From Vibrio tapetis subsp. quintayensis (GTDB lineage Bacteria > Pseudomonadota > Gammaproteobacteria > Enterobacterales > Vibrionaceae), in assembly GCF_030409945.1 (NCBI RefSeq), contig NZ_JAUFQV010000035.1, positions 248,001 to 312,000 of the forward strand: a stretch of DNA of 64,000 nucleotides. The letters run 5' to 3'. Shown here piece by piece: positions 25,000-33,821 of the stretch (within the stretch, counting starts at the first letter, position 1; each line of letters begins with the position of its first letter). A program made the translations under genes and the position numbers. The notes below the pieces were generated by a model. That model did no database searches, had not been told where the DNA came from, and saw only the letters and a program-made list of their open reading frames with translations.

Positions 25000-26433
25000 A
25001 TGTTTAAGAACCTTTTTGCTAGCCTACAAAAAGTAGGTAAGGCGCTGATGCTGCCAGTATCAGTTTTACCTGTAGCAGGTATTTTACTTGGTGTTGGTGC
25101 AGCTAACTTTAGTTGGTTGCCGGAAATTGTTTCAAACCTAATGGCGCAAGCCGGCGGTTCTGTATTTGGCCAGATGCCTTTACTGTTCGCAGTAGGTGTT
25201 GCACTTGGTTTTACAAACAACGATGGCGTAGCGGGTCTAGCTGCAATCGTTGGTTACGGTATTATGGCTGCAACACTGGGTGTTATGGCTGGCGTACTAG
25301 GTGTTGATAAACTCGATACTGGTGTTCTAGGCGGTATCCTAGCTGGTGGTGTTGCTGCTTGGGCGTTTAACCGCTTCTTCAGAATTCAACTTCCAGAGTA
25401 CCTTGGCTTCTTCGCTGGTAAGCGTGCTGTGCCAATCATCACAGGTTTCGTTACTATTGGCCTTGGTGTTGTTCTTGCCTTCGTATGGCAACCAATCGGT
25501 GGTGGCATTGCGTCATTCTCTGACTGGGCTGCACATCAGAACCCACAGGTTGCATTTGGTATCTACGGTATCGTTGAGCGTTCTCTTATCCCATTTGGTC
25601 TTCATCACGTATGGAACGTACCTTTCTTCTTCGAAGCGGGTAACTGTGTAAATGCTGCAGGCGAAGCGCGTACTGGTATCCTAACTTGTTACCTTGAGGC
25701 AGATGCTGCTTCTCGTGCTGCTGGTAATGGCTTCGGTCAGCTTGCTGGTGCATACATGTTTAAGATGTTCGGTCTTCCAGCTGCTGCAATTGCCATTGCT
25801 CACTCTGCTAAACCAGAGAACCGTGCAAAAGTAATGGGCATCATGGTGTCTGCTGCATTGACTTCATTCCTAACAGGTATTACTGAACCAATCGAGTTCT
25901 CATTCCTATTCGTTGCTCCAGTTCTTTACGCAATCCACGCTGTATTAGCGGGTTCTGCTTTCGTACTGACTAACACTCTAGGTATGGTTCACGGTACTTC
26001 GTTCTCTCACGGTTTGATTGACTTCGTTGTATTGTCTGGTAACTCTCAGAAATTGTTCCTATTCATTGCATTCGGTCTAGCTTACGCTGCAATCTACTAC
26101 ATTGTATTCCGCACTGTTATCCGTGTTATGGACCTGAAAACTCCTGGCCGTGAAGATGAAACAGAAGATGCAGGACCAGTTGCTACTGGCACTGAGCTTG
26201 CTGGTGAGCTTGTAGCAGCATTTGGCGGTAAAGCTAACATAACAGGCCTAGACGCTTGTATCACACGTCTACGTGTTGCTGTGGCTGACACAGAGGCTGT
26301 TGACCAAGATAAACTTAAGCAATTAGGTGCGGCAGGTGTTGTTGTTGTAGCTGGTGGTGTTCAAGCTATCTTTGGTACTAAGTCTGATAACCTTAAAACA
26401 GACATGGATGAGTGGATTCGCAACAACGCGTAA
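25000..26433 (+). CDS. ptsG: Glucose PTS permease, EIICB-Glc
   Basis: 477 residues, the same length as E. coli PtsG. The IIC membrane domain begins MFKNLFASLQKVGKALMLPV and contains GFTNNDGVAGLAA, LIPFGLHHVWNVPFF and the GITEPIEFSFLF motif. The IIB domain has the phosphorylated cysteine in GLDACITRLR. It imports and phosphorylates glucose using HPr and EIIA-Glc. ATG at 25000 is chosen over 24994 because CAGGAG is then 8 bases away and the N-terminus matches E. coli. Gene order ycfH-ptsG is as in E. coli. Confidence 0.96.
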   Translation: MFKNLFASLQKVGKALMLPVSVLPVAGILLGVGAANFSWLPEIVSNLMAQAGGSVFGQMPLLFAVGVALGFTNNDGVAGLAAIVGYGIMAATLGVMAGVLGVDKLDTGVLGGILAGGVAAWAFNRFFRIQLPEYLGFFAGKRAVPIITGFVTIGLGVVLAFVWQPIGGGIASFSDWAAHQNPQVAFGIYGIVERSLIPFGLHHVWNVPFFFEAGNCVNAAGEARTGILTCYLEADAASRAAGNGFGQLAGAYMFKMFGLPAAAIAIAHSAKPENRAKVMGIMVSAALTSFLTGITEPIEFSFLFVAPVLYAIHAVLAGSAFVLTNTLGMVHGTSFSHGLIDFVVLSGNSQKLFLFIAFGLAYAAIYYIVFRTVIRVMDLKTPGREDETEDAGPVATGTELAGELVAAFGGKANITGLDACITRLRVAVADTEAVDQDKLKQLGAAGVVVVAGGVQAIFGTKSDNLKTDMDEWIRNNA

Positions 26434-26450
26434 TCTAAATCATCTTTAGA

Positions 26451-26477
26451 AAAGGAGGCCATTGGCCTCCTTTTTTT
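26451..26477 (+). terminator. ptsG terminator
   Basis: AAAGGAGGCC-ATT-GGCCTCCTTT followed by T5; 10-bp perfect stem. Confidence 0.92.
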
Positions 26478-26524
26478 GATCTATAGATCCGCATGAGACA
26501 CTAAAGAAAGAAGTTCAGCACCGG

Positions 26525-26548
26525 AAGTTATCAAGTTATCAAGTTATC
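26525..26548. repeat. 8-bp tandem repeat, AAGTTATC x3
   Basis: Three perfect copies between the ptsG terminator and the small outer-membrane protein gene, about 140 bases before its start. Non-coding. Confidence 0.85.
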
Positions 26549-26688
26549 AGGATACTAACAAAACTCTGACAGCCCGAATCTTTACTCTTGGCTCGTTATC
26601 TGCGAAAAAGCACCCATAAATATTTGCGTTGAAGTAATCCATGAACATGTCATTGATGCTTCGCCAGATACAAATTAAAGGATGTTTT

Positions 26689-27108
26689 ATGATATCTCGA
26701 ATCTCATTAGGTTTGATTGCAGTAAGTTTAACGATGCTAAGCGTAGGTGCTTACGCAAATGAGAAGAATAATGGCGACTTAAAAATAGGCCTAGGACTTG
26801 ATCAAGGACTCAGTATTGTTGGTCAGTACCAAGATACCTATAATTTTGCTATCGGTAACGATGGCGTTGCCGCGGACTATATTTTCAATAAGGGTTCTTT
26901 TGATAGTGACGTACCATTTACATGGTATGCAGGAGCAGGCGCTTGGATTGGCTGGAAAGACAACGGCGGCTTGCGTGTACCGTTAGGGTTAGACTGGAAT
27001 TTTACGACCAACTGGGACGCTTATGCGCAAGTTATTCCGGGCTTAAACTTACGTGGTGGAGCTAAACTTGATGTTGATGCTGCATTAGGCATCAGATATT
27101 CATTCTAG
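26689..27108 (+). CDS. Small predicted outer-membrane beta-barrel protein
   Basis: 139 residues with a signal peptide (MISRISLGLIAVSLTMLSVGAYA, cleavage near residue 23). The mature part alternates polar and hydrophobic residues with many Gly and aromatic residues, and ends RYSF with the C-terminal Phe used by the BAM complex. It therefore looks like an eight-strand barrel or similar. Family and function not recognised. ATG 26689 has AAAGGATG upstream; the earlier in-frame ATGs (26641 onward) would bury the signal peptide. No terminator of its own is clear before the convergent transporter operon's terminator. Confidence 0.65.
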   Translation: MISRISLGLIAVSLTMLSVGAYANEKNNGDLKIGLGLDQGLSIVGQYQDTYNFAIGNDGVAADYIFNKGSFDSDVPFTWYAGAGAWIGWKDNGGLRVPLGLDWNFTTNWDAYAQVIPGLNLRGGAKLDVDAALGIRYSF

Positions 27109-27142
27109 ATCGGCAGAACCGCTTAAGGCCCTCAATTTTGAA

Positions 27143-27179
27143 CAAAAAAATGCCAGCAATAATGAAGTTGCTGGCATTT
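27143..27179 (-). terminator. Terminator of the sodium-coupled transporter operon
   Basis: AAATGCCAGCAA / TTGCTGGCATTT, 12-bp perfect stem with 8-base loop, followed on the minus strand by T7. It may also stop the convergent outer-membrane protein gene. Confidence 0.88.
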
Positions 27180-27217
27180 CTATATCTAAGGGTTTCTAAT
27201 CACTTCGCTTTTAGCCC

Positions 27218-27313
27218 TTACTGCTTATCCATGGCGCGTTTAATACAAATTGCTGCTCCGCCCCAAGTAATACCAAGACCTAAAACCATCATGATGATTG
27301 CACTTGTAGTCAT
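27218..27313 (-). CDS. MetS-like small subunit of NSS transporter (31 residues)
   Basis: A 31-residue peptide, MTTSAIIMMVLGLGITWGGAAICIKRAMDKQ, with one membrane helix and a short basic tail. Its ATG overlaps the transporter stop codon as ATGA, and AAGGAAGC lies 8 bases upstream. Small partners of this type and position are known for bacterial methionine/alanine importers of the neurotransmitter:sodium symporter family (MetPS type), where the small protein is needed for transport. That partner role is inferred here. Confidence 0.8.
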   Translation of the reverse strand: MTTSAIIMMVLGLGITWGGAAICIKRAMDKQ

Positions 27314-28779
27314 AATTTAGCTTCCTTTTTGCTTGATGCGTTAACGATAAGACCCAAAACAAAAACACCAGCAATGACTGCCCATCCTAATGTTAAGTCG
27401 TATCCACCGTAACCATCAGTAAATAATGCGTATAGTTTAGTTGCTAGAATCACAGCAAGCATGACTGGAGTGATAAAGCGAATACAGATATCGAACCATT
27501 GACCGATAGAGAAATCTGACGAGCTGTTTACGTATTCACGAACGTCTGCGACTTTGTTGAGTAGCCACGCCATTAATAGGATTTCTATTAGGGCACCAAC
27601 CATGATACCAACGTTATTGGCGAAGTGGTCAACAAGGTCAAGTAGCAATAAACCACCATTGGTAGCAAACGCCATAGAAACAACAACACCCGTACCGATC
27701 ACGATGTTAGCAGCCTTCTTGCGACTCCAGTTCATTTTATCGATGATCGCGGAAGTAACGGCTTCCATGATTGAAATGTGAGAACTTAATCCAGCAACAA
27801 CAAGTGCGAAGAAGAACAGTGGGCCCAAAATATACGGTGCAGGTAACAAATTGATCGCGGCTGGTAATGTAACAAATGCCAAACCTACGCCAGCAGAGAC
27901 AACATCAGTCAGTTCTTTTCCTTGTTCTTGAGCCATATAACCCAATACAGAGAAAATCATGATACCGGCTAAGATAGAGAAGCCACAGTTAATCAAAACA
28001 GTCATAAACGCATTGTTCGTAATGTCTGATTTTTCTGGTAGGTAACTTGAGTATGCAAGCATGATGGCAAAGCCAATACTTAAGGTAAAGAAGATCTGAC
28101 CATAAGCGGCAGCCCATACTTTCACATCCCAAATTCGGCTGAAATCAGGTTCAAACATGTAGTTGATACCGTTAAGTGCTCCCGGTAAGAAAACCATGCG
28201 AGCAATCAGCAAAATTACCATTATAAATAAAACTGGCATCATTACTTTCGATGCACGCTCGATCCCGGCTTTTACACCACTCACGATCGCGGCGTAGGTA
28301 ATACCCCAAGCCAAAAGCATTGCGAGTGCGATTTTCCATTGGATGCTGCCTAAGCTAGTTGGTGAATTGTCACCGCCTAACGCTAGATACTCACTAAAGA
28401 AGAATGCATTGGTATCCGTTCCCCAACTTTGGGTAAACGACATACCAAAGTAAGAGATTGCCCATCCGATAACGGCAACATAATAAACGGCGATAACCGC
28501 AGCGATACCCACTTGGAACCAACCAAGCCATTCAAATTTAGGGTGGATCTTAGAAAGAGTTTTCGGTGCTGAGCCACGGTATTTCTGACCCATACTGAAT
28601 TCCAAAATCATGAATGGAATACCAGCGGTTAACATGGCGAAAAGGTAAGGAATAAAAAATGCGCCACCTCCATTCTCGTATGCCATGTAAGGGAAACGCC
28701 AAATGTTTCCTAAACCAATCGCTGATCCAACAGCAGCCAGTATAAATCCAGCTCTGGATCCCCATTGTTCGCGCTTCAT
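27310..28779 (-). CDS. Neurotransmitter:sodium symporter family transporter
   Basis: 489 residues with about 12 hydrophobic helices. The N-terminus REQWGSRAGFILAAVGSAIGLGNIWRFPYMAYENGGGAF is the NSS signature, with the unwound helix 1 that binds sodium and substrate. Substrate is probably an amino acid (alanine, methionine or another neutral one), but specificity cannot be assigned from this. AAGGAGTTACAT gives a strong ribosome site. The operon continues into the 31-residue small subunit. Confidence 0.9.
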   Translation of the reverse strand: MKREQWGSRAGFILAAVGSAIGLGNIWRFPYMAYENGGGAFFIPYLFAMLTAGIPFMILEFSMGQKYRGSAPKTLSKIHPKFEWLGWFQVGIAAVIAVYYVAVIGWAISYFGMSFTQSWGTDTNAFFFSEYLALGGDNSPTSLGSIQWKIALAMLLAWGITYAAIVSGVKAGIERASKVMMPVLFIMVILLIARMVFLPGALNGINYMFEPDFSRIWDVKVWAAAYGQIFFTLSIGFAIMLAYSSYLPEKSDITNNAFMTVLINCGFSILAGIMIFSVLGYMAQEQGKELTDVVSAGVGLAFVTLPAAINLLPAPYILGPLFFFALVVAGLSSHISIMEAVTSAIIDKMNWSRKKAANIVIGTGVVVSMAFATNGGLLLLDLVDHFANNVGIMVGALIEILLMAWLLNKVADVREYVNSSSDFSIGQWFDICIRFITPVMLAVILATKLYALFTDGYGGYDLTLGWAVIAGVFVLGLIVNASSKKEAKL

Positions 28780-29400
28780 ATGTAACTCCTTTACGACTTA
28801 ATTCCTGATGTATGAAGCTTACCTGTCTTCTGTGAAATACCATAAGTTGTATAAGTTCAAATCTGTAGAGGCTCTAAGATAAATAGATACAATTGTTGGT
28901 TTTTTATTCTGATTAAGCAGGTAAATATCAGTGTATAATTCTGTTTTAAATGATGTGTGTTTGCATAAATTGGAATGTTCAACTATGCATGCTGTGAGAC
29001 TACCTATAAATTTGGCTTATATCAATAGATAGTAAACGTAACTTGGTTGAATGGTAAAAGATAATGAGTTGTTAAATGTCGTTTGTATGGTTGTTTATTC
29101 GGAAATGGTGGGCTCATAATGAAATTAATTGTTGGTATTGTGGTTTAATGCAAATTTTTTGATTGTTGTTACGGTTTGGGTTGGATGACTGAAAACTATC
29201 CATTACACACGATAAATCCCCCGATGATTGCAATGTTGTAGAAGATTGCACGATTCTGAGAGCTAACCTTGATCTTTGAACATTAGATTTTGCAGTTTAT
29301 GCAACTGTGATTTCGGCGTCATTTTGGTCACTCGACTTTCCTATCTCCTTGAAGTATTTGTAACTAACTGTTATTTATTTGTTAACTCTGGAGGTGCGAT
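28780..29400. other. Long intergenic region between the transporter and the YnhF-like gene
   Basis: About 620 bases, AT-rich, holding divergent promoters for the transporter (minus) and the ynhF-like/patatin pair (plus). I see no gene longer than a few codons. TTGCA-GTTTA-TGCAA (29290-29304) is a small inverted repeat that could be an operator about 95 bases before the YnhF-like start. Otherwise nothing was identified. Confidence 0.4.
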
Positions 29401-29493
29401 ATGGATAATGACCTAAGATTTGCTTTGGTGATTGTAGTGGGTGCTTTGAGCATCATTACTGCTTTTAGTGTCATCGCTGTAACAATGATGTAG
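29401..29493 (+). CDS. YnhF-like single-span membrane peptide (30 residues)
   Basis: MDNDLRFALVIVVGALSIITAFSVIAVTMM, one transmembrane helix (about 7-28) with an acidic/basic N-terminal cap. GGAGGTGCGAT directly before the ATG is a very strong ribosome site, which is good evidence for translation. The N-terminal pattern xxDLxFxL and the size match E. coli YnhF (29 residues, inner membrane, role unclear). The patatin gene starts eight bases after its stop. Confidence 0.7.
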   Translation: MDNDLRFALVIVVGALSIITAFSVIAVTMM

Positions 29494-29501
29494 ACATCCC
29501 T

Positions 29502-30674
29502 TTGTCTATTATTCTCAATTCTGGGGGCGTATCAGAACATTCGAGTTTGCTTGACGACACTCAGCTACTAAATTACATAAACGGAAAGATAGCTTTAGTA
29601 GCACAAGGAGGCGGACAACGGAGTATCTTTACGGCTGGCGTGATTGATTCGTTTCTTTACGCCAACTTCGACCCTTTTCATTCTTTTTATGGCACCTCAG
29701 CAGGTGCCATGAACCTATGTGCTTTTCTCAGCCGGCAAGCTGGACTTGGGCGTTCCTTCCTACTCGACTTAACAAGCCAGCCCGAGTTTTTCAGTTTATT
29801 TGGTTATATTCGGCATAAGCAGCCTCTTGGCCTCAATTGGGCATTAAACAAAATTCGCCAATATCCTTATCGGCTTGATATCGATATGGCTCAAAGTGTC
29901 TTGAACGGGCGTGAAGCGTTCGCGTCTGTTACCGATACCAAACATCTTAAAGATCATTACTTACCATTTTTAAGTGAACAATGGTTTGAAATACTCACGG
30001 CTACGTGTGCGATCCCTCGTCTATACGATGGGGAAGTTTCGATTAATGGAGTAGGTTATGTTGACGGTGGTATCTCTGCTGCGATTCCTATCCAAGAGGC
30101 ATGGCGTAATGATGCGCGACTTATCGTGACCATAAGAACGGAAAGCATTGATGAAGCATTGAGAGCTACCGACACGATACCTCACCCGACTGTCGAATCG
30201 CAAAATAGCTCGATGCCAATATGGTTGAAAGATTCGGTCGAAGTGATACAGCACCAATGGGACTCAAGAGTTCAAGATTGGAAAAATGATTGGGATGGTT
30301 TCTTAAGAGCTCAATTCGATAAATCGTCGTTGAAACAAGATAAAGCGAATCGGCTAAAGCTACTTAACGGAGGCCGTTGGCTATTTGGAGCAGGGGATGT
30401 TTACCGATTAAGTCATATTTTAGGGGAACAGTTTGACGCTGGATTGGCCGATTTGCTCATGGTTCACTTCCAAACTTATGCGCTAACACAGGACTTTTTA
30501 AAACACCCGCCGGAAGATTGCTTTATTGTTCAAATCGCACCGGACCAGCCGTTGAAATCTGCAGCACTGATGAGTACACAAGATGACATGATGGCAGACT
30601 ATCACATTGGGTTGCGAGCGGGGCAAAAATTCATAGAGACTTACACTAAAGCTAAAAGAGCAAGTGAGCGCTAG
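29502..30674 (+). CDS. Patatin-like phospholipase, YjjU family
   Basis: 390 residues. The oxyanion loop GGGQRSIFTAGV, the nucleophile elbow GTSAGA and the catalytic DGG motif (VDGGISAAIP) are all present, so it should be an active serine acyl hydrolase. The sequence around these motifs resembles E. coli YjjU. The frame has no ATG or GTG before the oxyanion loop, so I take TTG 29502 (TTG 29547 is also possible). There is no ribosome site of its own; translation may be coupled to the preceding YnhF-like gene, whose stop is 8 bases away. Confidence 0.8.
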   Translation: MSIILNSGGVSEHSSLLDDTQLLNYINGKIALVAQGGGQRSIFTAGVIDSFLYANFDPFHSFYGTSAGAMNLCAFLSRQAGLGRSFLLDLTSQPEFFSLFGYIRHKQPLGLNWALNKIRQYPYRLDIDMAQSVLNGREAFASVTDTKHLKDHYLPFLSEQWFEILTATCAIPRLYDGEVSINGVGYVDGGISAAIPIQEAWRNDARLIVTIRTESIDEALRATDTIPHPTVESQNSSMPIWLKDSVEVIQHQWDSRVQDWKNDWDGFLRAQFDKSSLKQDKANRLKLLNGGRWLFGAGDVYRLSHILGEQFDAGLADLLMVHFQTYALTQDFLKHPPEDCFIVQIAPDQPLKSAALMSTQDDMMADYHIGLRAGQKFIETYTKAKRASER

Positions 30675-30704
30675 GCTCTACCACAGAAAAATATGGGACA
30701 TCAA

Positions 30705-30728
30705 AAGACAGCCATTTGCGGCTGTCTT
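30705..30728. terminator. Hairpin between convergent patatin and pykA genes
   Basis: AAGACAGCC-ATTTGC-GGCTGTCTT. On the minus strand it is followed by TTTT, fitting pykA termination; on the plus strand the T-run is weak. Confidence 0.7.
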
Positions 30729-30760
30729 ATCATCTTTGCAAAAACTATCGGTTAATTAAT

Positions 30761-32206
30761 TTATTGCACCTTACTGATCCGCAGCGTATTGGTAGAACCG
30801 ACCACATCCATGATGTCGCCTTGAGTGATGATGACAAGGTCACCCTTATCTAACAGTCCGCTGTCTTTTAATGTAGTTAGTGCTTCTTGTGCAGTCGGCA
30901 AACCTAAGTCTGCTTGGCAATCAAAATACACGGGAGTGACACCTCGATATAAGGCACTTCGATTCAAGGTCGCTTCATTACGTGAAAGGGCAAAAATGGG
31001 CAGGCCGGAACTCAAGCGTGACATCATTAACGCAGTACGCCCTGACTCCGTTAAGGACACCATGGCTTTAACGCCCTCTAAATGGTTTGCCGAATACATC
31101 GTAGCCATAGAAATCGCTTCTTCCGGTGTTTGGAACTTGCTGTCCATGCGATAGTTAGACACGTTCAAACTCGGCATTTTTTCGGCGCCAACGCAGACTT
31201 CTGCCATGGAGCGTACTGTCTCAACAGGAAAGTTACCAACAGCGGTTTCCCCAGACAACATAACAGCATCAGTACCATCTAAGACGGCATTAGCCACGTC
31301 CATAACTTCTGCCCGAGTTGGGAGAGGGTTAATGATCATGGATTCCATCATTTGAGTGGCCGTGATTACGGTGCGATTAAGGGCTCTCGCTCGTCGAATC
31401 AGTTGTTTTTGCACACCAACTAATTCGGGGTCGCCAATTTCGACCCCAAGATCGCCACGAGCAACCATTACTGCGTCGGACGCTGAGATAATATCGTCCA
31501 TGCTTTCTTCATCAACAACAGATTCAGCTCGCTCAACTTTTGCAACTAGGTGAGCGCTCAACCCAGCATCTGTTGCCAGTCGACGGGCGTACTTCATATC
31601 TTCGCCGTTGCGAGGAAATGAAATCGCTAAGTAATCAACTTTGATTTTTGCTGCGGTTTGAATGTCTTCGATGTCTTTTTCGGTAAGCGCTGCAGCAGAT
31701 AAGCCCCCTCCTTTTTTGTTGATCCCTTTGTTATTAGACAATGCGCCACCAACGGTCACCGTTGTATGCACTTTAAGCCCATCAACGCGTTCGATAAGCA
31801 GTTGAATGCGGCCATCATCGAGTAACAAAGTATCACCGGAAGAGACATCTTTGTGTAAGTCAGGGTAATCGAGTCCGACAGCATGTTCATCGCCGACGCC
31901 TTTCGGTAATCCAGCATCTAACGTGAATTTGTCGCCAACAATGAGCATGACCTTATCGTTTTTAAACGTTGACACTCGAATTTTCGGGCCTTGTAAATCC
32001 CCTAGAATGGCGACATGGATGCCATGCTTAGCGGCAATCGAGCGAACGCTGTTTGCGCGGTCTATGTGATCTTGAGCTTCGCCATGAGAAAAATTAAGAC
32101 GAACGACATTCGCGCCAGCAAGAATGATTTTTTCCAAATTACTGTCTTTGTCAGTTGCGGGGCCAAGAGTGGCGACTATCTTTGTTCTTCTGAGCTGTTT
32201 CGACAT
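30761..32206 (-). CDS. pykA: Pyruvate kinase II
   Basis: 481 residues; phosphoenolpyruvate + ADP to pyruvate + ATP. RRTKIVATLGPATD, VRLNFSHG, ILGDLQGPKIR, the catalytic lysine in HLVAKVERAES and the MVARGDLGVEIG motif are seen. It is closer to E. coli PykA than PykF (NNKGINKKGGGLSA, DEHAVGLDYPDL), suggesting the AMP-activated form. ATG 32206 is chosen because GGAGATTCAG precedes it; the frame's earlier start at 32218 has no site. Divergent from mlc. Confidence 0.93.
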   Translation of the reverse strand: MSKQLRRTKIVATLGPATDKDSNLEKIILAGANVVRLNFSHGEAQDHIDRANSVRSIAAKHGIHVAILGDLQGPKIRVSTFKNDKVMLIVGDKFTLDAGLPKGVGDEHAVGLDYPDLHKDVSSGDTLLLDDGRIQLLIERVDGLKVHTTVTVGGALSNNKGINKKGGGLSAAALTEKDIEDIQTAAKIKVDYLAISFPRNGEDMKYARRLATDAGLSAHLVAKVERAESVVDEESMDDIISASDAVMVARGDLGVEIGDPELVGVQKQLIRRARALNRTVITATQMMESMIINPLPTRAEVMDVANAVLDGTDAVMLSGETAVGNFPVETVRSMAEVCVGAEKMPSLNVSNYRMDSKFQTPEEAISMATMYSANHLEGVKAMVSLTESGRTALMMSRLSSGLPIFALSRNEATLNRSALYRGVTPVYFDCQADLGLPTAQEALTTLKDSGLLDKGDLVIITQGDIMDVVGSTNTLRISKVQ

Positions 32207-32504
32207 CTGAATCTCCATAAATTGGATTTAAAGTGTTATTTTGAATGCTTAGCTGTCTTAAGTGTTGCTTATGAAAATAGAAAAAAGACTCACTACTTCT
32301 TCAGTGTAGTTATTTGAAGATTTTTTTGTTCGCAAAAAAACGTCAGATTGATCACCTTTCGAGAGATGTAATTTTATGAAATAAATAAACCAATTAAAAA
32401 TTATGGGAATAAGCGTGACACTTGTCACGAGGTTTACCTAAGGGACTTCACAATTACTTCGCAAAGTAAAAAAATTAACAGGTATCTCATCTTTGGAGTT
32501 TCCT
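32207..32504. promoter_or_regulatory. Divergent pykA / mlc control region with a 16-bp palindrome
   Basis: CGTGACA-CT-TGTCACG (32414-32429) is a perfect inverted repeat about 75 bases before the mlc ATG. Its binder is unknown to me; it is not a CRP, LexA or FadR site. An imperfect TGTAATTTTATGA nearby slightly resembles the HexR box used for glycolytic genes in related bacteria, but the match is weak. No promoter was assigned. Confidence 0.45.
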
Positions 32505-33719
32505 ATGTACATGGCTCAACCAGGCCATATCGATCATATCAAGCAGGTAAATGCTGGTCGCGTATACAAATTAATTGACTTAAAGGGGCCCATATCGCGT
32601 ATTGAATTATCAAAACAAAGCGAATTGGCACCAGCCAGCATTACTAAAATCACCCGCGAGTTAATCGATGCTCACCTGATCCACGAAACAACGGTGCAAG
32701 AAGCTACCAGTCGAGGCCGCCCAGCAGTTGGGTTGCAAACGAATAACGAAGGTTGGCAATTTTTATCCATGCGTCTTGGCCGTGGGTATTTAATGATTGC
32801 CCTTCACGAACATGGTGGTTCAGTTTTATTTGAAACCATGATCGAAATCGAAGAAATTGAGCAAGCTGATGTACTCAATCGACTGTTGCACGAAATTGAA
32901 GAGTTTTTTCAAACCTATTCAAACAAACTTGATCGTGTCACGAGTATTGCCATGACCCTACCTGGTTTGGTGGATTCCAATCGTGGTGTGGTGTTGCAAA
33001 TGCCTCACTTCAACGTTAAGAACCTGGAATTGGGACCTGAAATCCATAAAGCGACGGGCTTACCTGTTTTTATCGCCAATGACACACGAGCTTGGGCATT
33101 AGCCGAAAACCTATTTGGAAACTCACAGGGTGTTGATAACTCACTGCTTGTTTCTATCCATCACGGATTAGGCGCCGGTGTGATTTTGGATGGCCGAGTG
33201 CTAGAAGGTCGACACGGTAACATTGGTGAGCTAGGGCATATTCAAATTGATCCTAATGGTAAACAATGCCATTGCGGAAATAAGGGCTGCCTTGAAACGG
33301 TAGCAAGCTCTAAGGCATTACGTGATGTTGTTAAGCAACGGATAGATAACGGCGATGCGACTTGCTTACAGGCCGATAACATTACGATTGAATCGATCAG
33401 TGATGCGGCTTTAGAAGGCGACGCTATGGCCATCGAAGAAATTGAAAGGCTTGGCGAATACTTAGGTACCGCAGTTGCGATTGTTATTAACCTCTTTAAT
33501 CCAGAGAAAGTACTGATCGGAGGGGTCATCAACCATGCAAAATCGGTGTTGTATCCGGTCATTCAGGCAAATATTGAGTCGCAAACATTGCCTCTTTACC
33601 ATCAAGACCTACAGTTAGATGAGAGTCGCTTTTACCGTGAAGCGACAATGCCGGGTGCAGCGTTGATTAAACAAGCGATGTATGACGGCCAGCTCTTGAT
33701 GAAAGTTGTCGAGGGTTAA
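32505..33719 (+). CDS. mlc: Mlc, ROK-family glucose-responsive repressor
   Basis: 404 residues. An N-terminal winged helix (HIDHIKQVNAGRVYKLIDLKGPISRIELSKQSELAPASITKITREL) is followed by a ROK sugar-kinase-like domain with the zinc cluster CHCGNKGCLETVAS. It aligns well with E. coli Mlc, which represses ptsG, ptsHI and mal genes and is sequestered by dephosphorylated PtsG. ATG 32505 has TTTGGAGTTT upstream; the frame before it has only a TTG. Its likely target, ptsG, lies 7.5 kb away here. Confidence 0.9.
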   Translation: MYMAQPGHIDHIKQVNAGRVYKLIDLKGPISRIELSKQSELAPASITKITRELIDAHLIHETTVQEATSRGRPAVGLQTNNEGWQFLSMRLGRGYLMIALHEHGGSVLFETMIEIEEIEQADVLNRLLHEIEEFFQTYSNKLDRVTSIAMTLPGLVDSNRGVVLQMPHFNVKNLELGPEIHKATGLPVFIANDTRAWALAENLFGNSQGVDNSLLVSIHHGLGAGVILDGRVLEGRHGNIGELGHIQIDPNGKQCHCGNKGCLETVASSKALRDVVKQRIDNGDATCLQADNITIESISDAALEGDAMAIEEIERLGEYLGTAVAIVINLFNPEKVLIGGVINHAKSVLYPVIQANIESQTLPLYHQDLQLDESRFYREATMPGAALIKQAMYDGQLLMKVVEG

Positions 33720-33821
33720 TGCGAAATAGGGTGCACCATCACCCTATTAATTACAGACAATATGGCGAATAGTTGTCATATGCTGTACGCTGTTATTAAA
33801 GAAAAAATATGAGTAGCCTTT

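Noticed and set aside
27138..27320. 60-residue plus-strand frame
   Set aside because: It runs through a terminator and antisense to the 31-residue transporter subunit.
28780..29400. Small genes in the long transporter/ynhF gap
   Set aside because: Only frames of a few codons without ribosome sites.
32340..32380. HexR box upstream of pykA/mlc
   Set aside because: TGTAATTTTATGA matches only part of the palindrome, too weak to list as a site.
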